A stretch of 64,000 nucleotides of DNA from Acidianus brierleyi (GCF_003201835.2 NZ_CP029289.2:558001-622000), one strand, 5' to 3'; positions 27,790 to 36,714 are shown, counted from the stretch's first letter. Notes: generated from the sequence alone by a model not told the origin. Program-made: numbers and translations.

Positions 27790-28048
27790 GTGAAAAGGAA
27801 TTTATATAGGATTTTGGAAAATGCAAAATGGTCTTCTGTTCATAATTGGTCATTTATAGCATTTTCTCTAGGTATGACATTAGAAGCGTATATTTTTGGT
27901 ATGGCTTCAATAGCTACAAACTGGGTTCCTATGCCTAAATTTCTTGAGAGTATATTATTAGCCTGGGCACCTTTATGGTTAATAATAGGTATTATATTTA
28001 CTGGGCCTATGTCCGATAAATTAGGTAGAAAGAGAATGTTTTATCTGA
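27790..28048 (+). pseudogene. 5' part of an MFS (sugar-porter-like) gene cut by IS110 elements
   Basis: GTG 27790 starts an 86-codon piece, with TM1 (FSLGMTLEAYIFGMASIATN), TM2 and the MFS motif DKLGRKRMFYL. After CTG-A at 28045-28048 the sequence becomes IS DNA. The continuation is at 30035 (ACA ATG TTA CTG ...), in the same phase, with TGA common to both edges. Joined, the gene would code for about 425 aa. Only a short protein with two helices can be made now, so function is lost unless the insertion excises. Confidence 0.88.
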
Positions 28049-28151
28049 ACAAGGGGGCGTTCAGTAATAAATATTTCGGTTGAACTTCAAGCATAATGTC
28101 AACTAAGATTGCCACGTGTACCTTTCAATCCACGTGGCGATTTGGGGAGGA

Positions 28152-29128
28152 TCACTTAGGCTCATAAGGCTTATTATTATACCAAACACTCCAAACTATT
28201 CTAGCCAATTTCCTGGCTAAAGCAGTGTACAACTTCTTTCCCTTCAACTTTTCCTTATGGTTCTCGTAAAATTCTAGTAATGTAGGATTACGAGAGTAAT
28301 TCATCTCAGCGAGGAAGTAGAACAAGCTGCGCAAGTACTTATTACCCTTCTTCGATATTCCCTTACTTACAGTAGCTTTACCGCTCCTCTCAACTATTGG
28401 GTCTAAACCGCAGTAGGCTACGAAGGACTCAGGGTTAGGAAAGCGTTTAATGTCTCCAACAATGCCTATTATTATTCCCGAAGAAAGTTTTCCTATTCCC
28501 GGTATAGTTAATAGAACGTGATTTTCAGACTGTAATTGTATCATTTTCTCTACTTCTTTTATTTTCTCGCTTGTTTCCAGTAGTGCTTTAGATAATACTT
28601 CGATTTCTTCAAGTACGATCTTTGTGTACTCTAAGTTGTATAATTGTATTTTGAAGTTTCCTTTAGAGAATTCTTCAAGCATTTCCTTGCTTATTTTTTC
28701 CTCGTCACTGACTAGGAATAGTGCTCTTTTTACCCTGTTCTTGTACTTTACTTCAAGGTCTTTTAGGAAGATATATAGTGTTACTAGTTCTTTCAATGGG
28801 TTGTAGTTGTACTCCTTTGCCTTGTTTGCCATGTTTATTAGTTTTTCTGCGTCGTAAAAATCTGTTTTCCTCTCAAGTCCTTCTCCTTCCATAGTATATT
28901 TGGGCTTACTTGTAGTATCTTGATCCCTTTTTCCTTGAAGTATTGACATGGTTTTATTGAGTATGCTCCTGTCGGTTCGACCACTATTGTGTTTAGTTTC
29001 ACTTTTAGTATTTCTTCATAACCCTTCTTGTTGTTCTCGTAGACCCTCCCCTCACTCGTTACTAGATGATCTTTTGATATGTCTATTCCTAGGATCCCTA
29101 CCTCTTTATCACACCTATATCCGTGCAT
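28152..29128 (-). pseudogene. IS110-family DEDD transposase, one frameshift
   Basis: The likely start is ATG 29128 (MHGYRCDKEVGILGIDISKD). The N-terminal RuvC-like part has the Asp of GIDISKD and Glu of VVEPTGAYS. Near 28875 the frame changes at a run of four A; five A would restore LRGKKTDFYDAEKLINMA, which carries the last two catalytic acids. The C-terminal Tnp20-type domain is complete: LLTIPGIGKLSSGIIIGIVG, FVAYCGLDP and KKGNKYLRSLFY with its conserved Ser context. IS110 enzymes recombine DNA using a bridge RNA from their own left end. As written the gene is broken by one base; in the intact form it would be about 326 aa. Confidence 0.85.
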
Positions 29129-29356
29129 ATTATCACAATGTTCAGTCCGATGGTAGGGGTTTGTCACGCCCCCGTTCGAAGACTTTGCTTCAGTCAAAGG
29201 GTCGACCATGTTTCCCAGTTGGAGAGTATTACTCTCCCCAACTAATTAATCTATATAGGGTTCAAAGGGGGCGGAAGACTCCATCCGTAAGGGTGGAGAT
29301 GGATAGGCTCCACATGCTTCGCCTCTAACATGGCTAGGCGATAGCTTGAAGAGCCG
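29129..29356 (-). ncRNA. Left-end noncoding region of the first IS110; bridge-RNA candidate
   Basis: The 228 bp between the transposase start and the outer end hold several hairpins on the minus strand: GGGGAGAGTAATACTCTCC (29220-29240), TCCACCCTTACGGATGGA (29280-29300) and GGCGAAGCATGTGGAGCC. In IS110 elements this place encodes the bridge RNA that pairs with target and donor DNA. The outer 52 bp are repeated at 29969-30020. Evidence is position and folding potential only. Confidence 0.4.
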
Positions 29357-29400
29357 AGGAAACCACTCGATAGAGGTTAACTTTAGGATCTTCACTTTGT

Positions 29401-29702
29401 ATGTGTAATACTCTTTTTCTGATTCTTGAATTTTTCTATAATACGCGTTGTATTGTTAATTTTGTTAGGAGATAGTGCGAACTAACTATGAGAACGTCCC
29501 CTTAAATTTTTGCACGCTCCTACTCGGGATGTTGTCCCACATGTTAGATCGCGGGGACGTATAGCCAGCCTATCCAACGGGGTTTTATCCCCATGCCCAC
29601 TTTTGGCTTGTGTTATTTTCTTGTTCTCTTTATAAAAGTTTTACTCTTGTAAGGCTTGTCTTCTTGTTTAGGAGTGTTGTTCGTGAAAATCGCCGTAGGA
29701 GC
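29401..29702 (-). ncRNA. Solo IS110 left end with bridge-RNA candidate, without transposase
   Basis: The reverse complement of this block is about 95% identical to 62978-63282, the noncoding left end of the intact IS110 element at the window's end. It stops exactly at the ATG of the transposase. There is no transposase after it, so it is a stand-alone left end. Hairpins shared by both copies include GGGGATAAAACCCC and GTCCCCGCG...TGTGGGAC. Differences between copies cluster at 29476-29486 (see findings). Confidence 0.55.
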
Positions 29703-29968
29703 TCCCTTTGTAGTTACATTTAAATACGTATTTTTCAAATATTCTATTAATGGCAGTCACTGACGGAGTAAGCGTCACTGAGACGCCTTGGTTAAAGCGA
29801 GGGTCTATGTGGTACGCCTCTGCTCCATTCAACAGTCCCATATTGGGATACTGTGGGTTCACATTAGTGCTCGGGGTCGGAACGACCCTTAGTGCCTGTG
29901 GAGCTGAGACCTCTACCTTTGGCAAGCCTCGGCTTTGAAGCAGGAAGCCCCGTCCGTTAGGGCGTGGC
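29703..29968 (-). other. IS relic with structured GC-rich end
   Basis: On the minus strand, starting at 29968, the block shows CACGCCCTAACGGACGGGG, TTCCTGCTTC, a long imperfect hairpin and GGGTCGTTCCGACCC. The same order of motifs is found at 60490-60575. A single open frame runs through it but has repetitive-palindrome composition and is more likely RNA than protein. I read it as the terminal part of a lost IS. Confidence 0.4.
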
Positions 29969-30034
29969 AGGCTCCACATGCTTTGCCTCTAACATGGCTA
30001 GGCGATAGCTTGAAGAGCCGTAGGAGTTCACTTG

Positions 30035-31054
30035 ACAATGTTACTGTATGCAATAGGCGCTGTTGGTATAACTTTTGCTTATGAATATTATCTAATATTG
30101 TTCTTTCTAGCTATGTTACTTTTCGCTGCAGGAGGTGAAATGAACACTATAATGGTTATGAACCATGAGATAATGCCAAATAGGCACAGAAGTAAGACTA
30201 TGTTTTTTGAGATAAATTTCATAAATTTTGGGGGTTTATTGTTAGCAGCAGTAGCGCTTAGTAGCGCTTATGCAAGTATTACATTTCAAAGACTAATGAT
30301 AGGTATTACAGCTATTTTCATACTTATAATATTGGCATATGCCAGACTTAAGATTCCTGAGTCAATTAGATGGCTAGAAGAAAAGGGTGACTTAGATGGA
30401 GCAGAAAAAGAGGTTAAGAAGTATTTTACGTCTATAGAAGATCATTCTACTGTAGATAAGAAAACTATTAAGTTACCTTCTATTCCATTAAGGCTTGCTG
30501 TATCAATAGTTATGGCCGCAGCAAATACTATTGGATTTGGGCTAATGACCTATGTTGCAGGTCCGTATTTCTTTCCAGAACTTACTGCAACGATAATTCT
30601 TGTAGCAAGTATAGCAGAGTTTTTAGCTGGATTAGGAATATCTCCATTTGCAGATATAATATCTAGAAAACTCACTTTACTAGTATCGTTTATAGGCACA
30701 GTATCTTCTACAGCAATAATTTACTTTACAATACCGTACTGGACATCTAATTTGATTTTATTCTGGATTTTATTAGTTATTCTTAATATATTCACTAGTA
30801 TAGGTTATTTAACTGAAGATACCTTAAAAGGAGAATTATGGCCTACTCCAAAAAGAGGAACATATACTGCTATAGTTAGATTTGTATCTATAGGATCTTA
30901 TATTCCTGTTATATTCCTGGCAGCAGATTTATCAATATACCAATATATGTTATTTAATTTAATTATATGGACATTAGGGCTTATAGCATCGATAATATGG
31001 TTCACTAAAGGTATAGAGACTGGAAAGGGTAGGAGTTTAAGCGAAATTTCATAA
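30035..31054 (+). pseudogene. 3' part of the interrupted MFS gene
   Basis: The 339 codons continue the protein that starts at 27790: TMLLYAIGAVGITFAYEYYL (TM3) to TM12. They include the second-half motif EFLAGLGISPFADIISRKLT and RLKIPESIRWLEEKGDLDGA, the PESPRWL-like loop of sugar porters. The segment is fully open, so decay after insertion has been slight or the insertion is young. A TTG at 30032 could start translation but would give a protein without TM1-TM2. Confidence 0.88.
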
Positions 31055-31266
31055 CATATGATCTTAAATATTTATTTTAAAACGATAAAATTTATTTAAT
31101 AATTAGTTTTCTTTAAAAACAGACAATAATCTTTCGATAAGTCTATACAGTATATAGAAATTATTGATATTATATAGTTATGAGATTTTACGAAATATTT
31201 TTATTAAATAATTATTTATGATTTTTTCGTATAAAGTTTATTATTAGTTTTGACCTATATTCTATT

Positions 31267-32175
31267 ATGTTTAAATACGTTTTTGGCCCTGTACCTTCTA
31301 GAAGATTTGGGAAATCTTTAGGAGTTAATGTTGTTCCCTTAAAATATTGTAATTGGAATTGTGTTTATTGCCAGCTAGGAAGAACAAACCATTTTATAAA
31401 CTCTACAGTAGATTTCTTCAATTATGAAGAAATAGAAGAGGAAATTAAAATAGCAACTAAAATGTACGACTATGACTATTTAACATTTATAGGAGATGGA
31501 GAACCTACATTGTACAAAGATCTAGGAATATTAATAAAGTGGAGTAAGGAAAATCAGCCGAAAAAAGTTGCAGTTTTTACTAATGGCGCTAGGTTAAAAA
31601 TGGAAGAAATTAGAAGTTACATGAGTTATGCAGACGTAGTAAAAGTTAGCAATGATGCTGGAGACGAGAAAACTTTTAGAATTGTAGATAGACCATATAG
31701 AGACATTCATTTTGATGATTTTATGGAAGGATTAAAGCAATTTAGGAAAGAATTTAACGGAGAAATATGGTCAGAAGTTATGCTAGTAAAAGGTGTTAAT
31801 GATAAAGAAGAGGAATTAGAAAATATAGGCAGATCTCTAAAGGCTTATTCTCCGGACAAAGTCCACATAATGGTCCCTACAAGACCTCCTGCAGAACCTT
31901 GGGCAACTGCTCCAGATTCTCAAAAAATTTTAGAAGCAGGTAAAATATTATCTAAGTATGTAAATAATGTCTATATTATAGATTATATTGAAAGAGGAGA
32001 ATTTTATGTAGATAAAGATAACCCTGTTAATGGAATTTTAAATATTCTTAAAATACAGCCCATGACAGAAGAAGAGATTAAAGACATATCATTTAAGTAT
32101 AACGTTAATATTGATAATATAAAAGAAAAAGCAAGGGAGGTAGTTTTTAACGGAATCAAATACTACGTATATTGA
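31267..32175 (+). CDS. Radical SAM protein (COG0731-like, TYW1-related)
   Basis: The 302-aa protein opens with FGPVPSRRFGKSLGVNVVP and the cluster motif KYCNWNCVYCQLGRT (CxxxCxxC). FIGDGEPTLYKDLG is the GGE-like SAM motif. The C-terminal 60 residues (MTEEEIKDISFKYNVNIDNI) form a winged-helix-like tail. This subfamily, widespread in archaea, is annotated as radical SAM/wybutosine-like, but most members are uncharacterised. The stop codon region overlaps the coding region of the next gene, so the two are likely cotranscribed. Confidence 0.88.
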   Translation: MFKYVFGPVPSRRFGKSLGVNVVPLKYCNWNCVYCQLGRTNHFINSTVDFFNYEEIEEEIKIATKMYDYDYLTFIGDGEPTLYKDLGILIKWSKENQPKKVAVFTNGARLKMEEIRSYMSYADVVKVSNDAGDEKTFRIVDRPYRDIHFDDFMEGLKQFRKEFNGEIWSEVMLVKGVNDKEEELENIGRSLKAYSPDKVHIMVPTRPPAEPWATAPDSQKILEAGKILSKYVNNVYIIDYIERGEFYVDKDNPVNGILNILKIQPMTEEEIKDISFKYNVNIDNIKEKAREVVFNGIKYYVY

Positions 32176-33037
32176 TTTAACTAGAGGATATCCAGATCCT
32201 AAGATTTTCCCTTCTACAGAAATAAAGGAAATATTGAAGGAAATAGATTATTCAGTACTTAATGTTGAAGGAAAAGTAGAAGGAATAGATGATGCGATTT
32301 ATTATCTCCTAAAAATAAGAGGAGTAAATTTTGATTTTAACTTAGCAACTTCTGCAATGGAAGTAATAGATAATGCTATAAATATGTGTAAAACTGTAGG
32401 TTCTGAAGAACCTACACATGACGGTATAATTAAATATCCTCAAGTTTTTCCGTACGAAGGTTTAGTTGCTGAAGGGAAGTGGAATTTATCTAATCCATGT
32501 TTTTATTTTGCTATAGTAAATAATCCTACAGGAATTGTAGCTAAAGGAAAAGAGTTGGAGAGATTTCTTGAGGAAGCTAAGAACAAAAGCGTTAAAATAA
32601 TAGAGGATGACATATATGGATATTTCTCAGATTCTAAAGCATTTTATTCAGATAATGTCATTTATGTTAGTAGTCTAAGTAGAATTTTGGGTTCTGGCAT
32701 AAGATTAGCTTTTACTAATATTAAGGTAAAGTCAAAGCCTTCTTCCATATCTCAATATATAGTAAAAAGACTTTATGAAATGGGAACATTACAAAGGGTT
32801 ATTCAAGAAGAAAAGTATGCTTATATTAAAAGACTACAAAAAGCTTCAGAATTTTTTGCAAATTATCTTTTTAGAAAACCTGAAGGAGGAGTTTCTCTAT
32901 TAGTAAATTTAGCTAAGGAAAAGTTTAAGGCTAAGGTTACTGATGGATCCAGGTACTTTAGGAAAAAAGTAAAAATGACAAGAATAACTATAAGTAGATA
33001 CGAAATTGAGGACATAATAAGATCCATTAAAGCATAA
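32144..33037 (+). CDS. Fold-type I aminotransferase-like protein lacking the PLP lysine
   Basis: The sequence follows class I aminotransferases but is short (about 295 aa). DLTRGYPDPKIFPS is the typical N-terminal motif, FAIVNNPTGIVAKG has the Asn of the NNPTG loop, IEDDIYGYF has the Asp/Tyr, and IYVSSLSRILGSGIRLAF is the cofactor-lysine site. There the expected SxSKxxxPGxR reads SLSRILGSGIR, an Arg for the Lys. The motif at the N-terminus is coded upstream of the first canonical start (TTG 32234); the frame is open from 32144 but has no ATG/GTG/TTG before it. Either a rare start codon is used or the gene is slightly damaged. It overlaps the radical SAM gene. Likely a non-transaminating derivative. 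Confidence 0.6.
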   Translation, partial: FLTESNTTYIDLTRGYPDPKIFPSTEIKEILKEIDYSVLNVEGKVEGIDDAIYYLLKIRGVNFDFNLATSAMEVIDNAINMCKTVGSEEPTHDGIIKYPQVFPYEGLVAEGKWNLSNPCFYFAIVNNPTGIVAKGKELERFLEEAKNKSVKIIEDDIYGYFSDSKAFYSDNVIYVSSLSRILGSGIRLAFTNIKVKSKPSSISQYIVKRLYEMGTLQRVIQEEKYAYIKRLQKASEFFANYLFRKPEGGVSLLVNLAKEKFKAKVTDGSRYFRKKVKMTRITISRYEIEDIIRSIKA

Positions 33038-33157
33038 AATTTTATTAGAAATACTAATATGAACATTTTAAAAAATATGATAAGGAGTTATTAAAATATC
33101 TTCAATATAATATAGAAAGTTAGAACAAAATTATCCATAATCAAACATACCTATTAA

Positions 33158-33541
33158 TTAATATATCTTATATTTTAGCTCAACTTTATCTTTTAGACTT
33201 AAATAAATTGGACAACTATTTTTTACGATCTCTAAAAGATCTTCCATATAATCTTCTTTACAATCTTTACCACAAATTTCAATAATAATTTTTTCAAAAA
33301 CATAATTCCCAGTAAATATTGCTAAATTATCTAGTTGATATCTTGCAATTACCTTAAATTCTAATTCTTTCCCTTTTCTTTCATTAATTTCATTAGTTAT
33401 AAGATATATACAATGCGGAATAGAAACTAAGAACGCCATTAAAGGACTTTTAACATATATGTCATTTGCTTTACTTACATTTTTTCCTATTTCTACTTGC
33501 GGGTTATTAGGATTTCCATATAATGTAATTGTTAATTCCAT
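33158..33541 (-). CDS. OsmC-like protein
   Basis: The 127-aa protein follows the OsmC/Ohr pattern: N-terminal beta strands with NPNNPQVEIG, a central helix with PLMAFLVSIPHCIYLITNEI (first Cys region), beta strands FKVIARYQLDNLA and IIIEICGKDC, then the last helix with the second Cys in VKNSCPIYLSLKD. Ohr/OsmC reduce organic peroxides through these two cysteines. Family length is about 140, so it is complete or nearly so. Assignment rests on pattern, with moderate confidence. Convergent to the aminotransferase-like gene. Confidence 0.6.
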   Translation of the reverse strand: MELTITLYGNPNNPQVEIGKNVSKANDIYVKSPLMAFLVSIPHCIYLITNEINERKGKELEFKVIARYQLDNLAIFTGNYVFEKIIIEICGKDCKEDYMEDLLEIVKNSCPIYLSLKDKVELKYKIY

Positions 33542-33686
33542 AAAAAATGATAATTAATATAAATATTTAAGATTAACTAGTTAGAGTTTAAATGTTCTAA
33601 ATTAGAGAAATTTCTGACAATATTTCTAAAAATTTTCTAAATTTGTTAAAATCGGTTTATTATCTATTACTTGCTTAGAGTATCTT

Positions 33687-34913
33687 ATGCTAAAAATAAC
33701 AACATCTGAAAAGACTTATACTCTTAACGACTGTAATGTATTTTATGGATATGACAATTTGAGTGATCTGATAAATTCATTATCAATATTAGATCCTACA
33801 GGATACCTTAAGGAAAGAAGAAAGATTGCATGGACTGCATATTTCCATATATCTAGAGAATATTCTGACGAAATTAGAAAAATGTACTTTACTATATTCG
33901 AAATAGCCTCAATAGTTAGAGAAATGAATTTTAGATATATTAACATGGCATATGCTTTACCTTCTATCATAAGTAATGTAAATACCTCAATACAACTTTC
34001 ATGGAGAGATAATAAGATTTCTTTAAAAACTCCTATACATATAGAATTGGAATCTAACTTAGTAGAAGAAATTAAAAAGGATATTAACGTAAAAATAAAT
34101 GATAAGGAAATAACTGTTACCGAAAATGATAGGGAAATAAAAAATTCCTTTGATCTATACCAGATAACTGGCGTAAGAGATTTTTACATAATTTCCAGGT
34201 TCAGATATAATAGTGGAAAGATAGTGATAGATATTGATTTGGAATTTTATCCGTCAAATAAAGGGATAAACAGAGAAATAAGCATAGAAGAGTTAAACAG
34301 AGTTCTAAGAGTTACGGCTAAAGAAGTTAACGAAAAATCAATAGGCAGTCATTCAGAATTTGAGGAATTCATGATCAGTATAGTAGAAAGTCTAATAGAG
34401 CCATTAATTATTGGGGTTAGAGAAAATGTTAGTGAACTTTTAGGCTTAAAGGAAATGGTGTACATACCTCCTTCAAAGCCTTTTATGTTAAATGCGGAAG
34501 AATCTGCATTAAATGCTCAGGAAGTAGCTCAAATATTTCTAGATAAGTGCGAAATGGCTATAAATAGAATAAGAAGTGGTAAATTGAATTTTAGCGAAAA
34601 TGAGTATACGTCCTATCTTCCTGGACTTAAAATAGAAGGAGGATTAATAGAATATAATGGAAAATCAATAGCTATTTCCCCTTATAATATTAAGGCATTG
34701 GCTACCATAATTTTAGAGTTGAGTTCCATAAAAGAGAACGCTATAGTTTTTCTCGAGGCGCCGGAGGAGTACATAATAGATGAAGATAGGAGAATGATAC
34801 TAAATATTCTGGATACCGTCTTAAAGAATGGTAATAAAATTATAGTGCATACATGGAGTAGGTCCATGAAGGAAATGCTTGAATCTCTATGTAAAGAAAA
34901 TAGATACCTATAG
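33687..34913 (+). CDS. AAA/ABC-ATPase-like protein without a P-loop
   Basis: The 408-aa protein keeps the outline of an AAA_15/AAA_21-type ATPase. The strand where the Walker A loop should be reads NVFYGYDNLSDLINSLSIL, with the GxxxxGKS replaced and shortened. Near the C-terminus SPYNIKALATIILELSSIKE resembles the signature helix, NAIVFLEAPEEYIIDED the Walker B (usual iDEPE is LEAPE) and KIIVHTWSRSMKEML the switch (THS) segment. The middle is a long helical/beta insertion. ATP hydrolysis looks impossible; it could be a structural or regulatory pseudo-ATPase. No partner is evident next to it. Confidence 0.5.
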   Translation: MLKITTSEKTYTLNDCNVFYGYDNLSDLINSLSILDPTGYLKERRKIAWTAYFHISREYSDEIRKMYFTIFEIASIVREMNFRYINMAYALPSIISNVNTSIQLSWRDNKISLKTPIHIELESNLVEEIKKDINVKINDKEITVTENDREIKNSFDLYQITGVRDFYIISRFRYNSGKIVIDIDLEFYPSNKGINREISIEELNRVLRVTAKEVNEKSIGSHSEFEEFMISIVESLIEPLIIGVRENVSELLGLKEMVYIPPSKPFMLNAEESALNAQEVAQIFLDKCEMAINRIRSGKLNFSENEYTSYLPGLKIEGGLIEYNGKSIAISPYNIKALATIILELSSIKENAIVFLEAPEEYIIDEDRRMILNILDTVLKNGNKIIVHTWSRSMKEMLESLCKENRYL

Positions 34914-35089
34914 CAAATATGAGATATTTATGAAATTTTTAATTAAAGGAAATAAAAAGTTTAAATGAATATATCGGTATTTATCGAATACTTGAAGTTA
35001 AACCCGTGCTTTTGTTTACTTTCATTATTTGAGACTATGAGATTTACTACGTATTAATTTATATATTAATTCTTAAAATATTATATTCA

Positions 35090-35479
35090 ATGTATGTTGT
35101 ACTAGGAGAGAATGATGAAGTTATTGGGGAGTTTGATGATATTAATTCTTTATATGAATTTGTAAAAGAGAAGACTAAAGAAGGTAAAAAAATACGTATT
35201 AGATCTTTTCCTTCAGAATATTTCTTAATAGTCAATAATAGGATTATTTCCAAATTTTCTACTCCTAATGAAGCCTTTAAAGAAGCAAAAAAATATCTTA
35301 ATAAAGGAGAAGATATTAAGATTACGAATATAAAGAAATTTATAGTATTTAATGATAGTGGGAAAGTTATTGGGGAGTTTGATGATATTAATTCTTTATA
35401 TGAATTTGTAAAAGAGAAGACTAAAGAAGGTAAAAAAATAACTATAAAATCACCACAGGAAGTCTATTTTTTAATATGA
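35090..35479 (+). CDS. Small three-repeat protein coupled to a retropepsin-like protease
   Basis: The 129-aa protein consists of three units of about 40 residues: residues 1-43 (VVLGENDEVIGEFDDINSLY...), 44-83 (FLIVNNRIISKFSTPNEAFK...) and 84-129 (FIVFNDSGKVIGEFDDINSL...). Units 1 and 3 are identical over 25 residues. Each unit looks like beta-beta-alpha-beta with a charged KEGKK turn. No known domain recognised. The stop overlaps the next gene's ATG (ATGA), so the two proteins are probably made together and may interact. Confidence 0.7.
   Translation: MYVVLGENDEVIGEFDDINSLYEFVKEKTKEGKKIRIRSFPSEYFLIVNNRIISKFSTPNEAFKEAKKYLNKGEDIKITNIKKFIVFNDSGKVIGEFDDINSLYEFVKEKTKEGKKITIKSPQEVYFLI
35118..35440 (+). 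repeat. 77-bp exact direct repeat (35118-35194, 35364-35440) inside the repeat protein
   Basis: The two copies, 246 bp apart (82 codons), are identical at every base including synonymous sites. The middle repeat unit is clearly diverged. Exact identity of units 1 and 3 points to recent gene conversion or duplication. Confidence 0.92.
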
Positions 35480-35793
35480 TGTTAAAGGCTACGTTAAATG
35501 ATAGTGAAGAATGGTTTTATGTAGATACCGGTTTTAGCGGTGACGTTATAGTTAACTACGAGATATTTGATGCAATTTCTTCTCCAATAATGGATGTAGG
35601 AGATATTTGTATAAGTACTGAAGAGTGCTACAAAGGATTCGGAAAAATATCAAGTATTAATGTTAACGGTAGAGAAGCTAGTGTTATTGTAATATGGATT
35701 CCTAACTTTAACGAAAATTTAATAGGTGAAAGAGCATTAATAAGATTGGGATTAGTCATTAATTATAAAGATTTAGAAATAACTGATCCTTAA
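35476..35793 (+). CDS. Retropepsin-like single-domain aspartic protease
   Basis: The 105-aa protein has the clan AA plan. WFYVDTGFSGDVIVNYEI holds the catalytic D-T/S-G motif (DTGFSG), a central sheet follows, and LIGERALIRLGLVINYKDLE near the end corresponds to the ILG-x(3)-L hydrophobic-hydrophobic-Gly of retropepsins. Proteins of this size work as dimers. Similar small genes occur in crenarchaea with unknown function. The start ATG lies on the stop of the repeat protein (ATGA), so the partner is the likely substrate, regulator or adaptor. Confidence 0.7.
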   Translation: MMLKATLNDSEEWFYVDTGFSGDVIVNYEIFDAISSPIMDVGDICISTEECYKGFGKISSINVNGREASVIVIWIPNFNENLIGERALIRLGLVINYKDLEITDP

Positions 35794-35941
35794 TATTTCA
35801 ATATCGTTCTATATCACTGTAAAGAAATTAATAGTATGTTATGGCAAAAATCGCTTAATGTGAATTATTTAGTATTATTGTTGTAATTATTAGGCTGTTT
35901 TATATTAAGGATTTTTATTCTTGAAAATATCTACTTGTGTT

Positions 35942-36655
35942 ATGTGTAGAATGTTTGCGTATTATGGTTCGTCTTCGTCAAAAATAGAGGAATTATTTAA
36001 TTGCCTAAAAAAATCTGCAGAAAAAGATGTTTATTTTGGAAATGCCACTCATCCAGACGGATGGGGATTTGTTATATTAACTAAGGATCAAATATTTCAT
36101 TATAGAAGCGCAAATCCAATTTTTACTGAAAATTTACCTATAAAGCTTGACGACGAGGAAACAATGGCAATATTTCATGCTAGACAAGCTACTGACAAAA
36201 ACCTAGTAGGTTCCCAGTTCTCTCATCCCTATAGTGAAGCTAACGAAAATGGACTATTCTTTTTTGCTCACAACGGTAGTGTTGATAAGGAAAAATTATC
36301 TCAGGATCTTTTAATAAATTCGGATATGGTAGTAGATTCTGAATTAGCGTTGAAATTTTTATTAAGATATAGTAATATATATAATGGTATAAATGATTTA
36401 AAAAATTATACTAGATCTTCACTTAATTCTTTTATAATAAGGATATCTAGAGAAAAGGAAGCAGAACTGTTTTACTTGAACTACGTTAGGAATCGTAGTG
36501 AAAAAGCTTCCTCAAACTATTATGATTTATACATTGACACAAAGGACGGAATATCAGTATTTTCGTCTACTTTATCATATTATTGTAACGATTTAGGTCA
36601 AAATAAAGTTAAATATGGAGAACTAACTCCTATTGGAAAAATGAAATTAATATAG
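35942..36655 (+). CDS. Class II glutamine amidotransferase (YafJ-type)
   Basis: The start was set at ATG 35942 because it gives MCRMFAYYG, with Cys2 as the N-terminal nucleophile that the family needs after Met removal; an upstream TTG (35921) would bury it. Other Ntn motifs are HPDGWGFVIL, FHARQATDKNLVGSQFSHPY (oxyanion and glutamine-binding Arg) and FFAHNGSVDKEKL. About 237 aa and no synthetase domain. The partner reaction is unknown, as for bacterial YafJ/EgtC-like proteins. Stands alone, on the same strand as the Rieske gene 60 bp downstream. Confidence 0.87.
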   Translation: MCRMFAYYGSSSSKIEELFNCLKKSAEKDVYFGNATHPDGWGFVILTKDQIFHYRSANPIFTENLPIKLDDEETMAIFHARQATDKNLVGSQFSHPYSEANENGLFFFAHNGSVDKEKLSQDLLINSDMVVDSELALKFLLRYSNIYNGINDLKNYTRSSLNSFIIRISREKEAELFYLNYVRNRSEKASSNYYDLYIDTKDGISVFSSTLSYYCNDLGQNKVKYGELTPIGKMKLI

Positions 36656-36714
36656 ACTTTTATCGAGAGTATATAAGCTCTTAAAGTTTAAAAAGTTCTA
36701 AGAAAGCTATTTTT

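Larger units (their letters stand above)
29305..30020 (-). repeat. 52-bp direct repeat (29305-29356 and 29969-30020), IS110 left-end tips
   Basis: The two copies differ at one base; the core is CTAACATGGCTAGGCGATAG. Both end GAAGAGCCG. They bracket 612 bp of other IS remnants, so one copy belongs to the present element and the other to an older copy of the same type. Recombination between them would delete the intervening relic. Confidence 0.9.
28049..30034 (-). mobile_element. Nested IS110-family insertions within the MFS gene
   Basis: About 1.99 kb of IS DNA splits the MFS gene. From left to right: right-end DNA of an IS110 element (28049-28151, with the hairpin CCACGTG...CACGTGG), its frameshifted transposase, and its left-end noncoding region (to 29356). 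Next come an unrelated 44 bp, a solo left end of a second IS110 type in reverse (29401-29702), a further relic (29703-29968), and finally a 52-bp copy of the first element's left end (29969-30020) with TAGGAGTTCACTT, which also occurs at the end of the IS110 copy at 62971. The order implies at least three successive events. Confidence 0.75.

Noticed and set aside
29668..29979. 103-aa open frame in the IS relic
   Set aside because: It crosses the solo IS110 left end and a palindrome-rich structured block; composition fits structured RNA/DNA rather than a protein.
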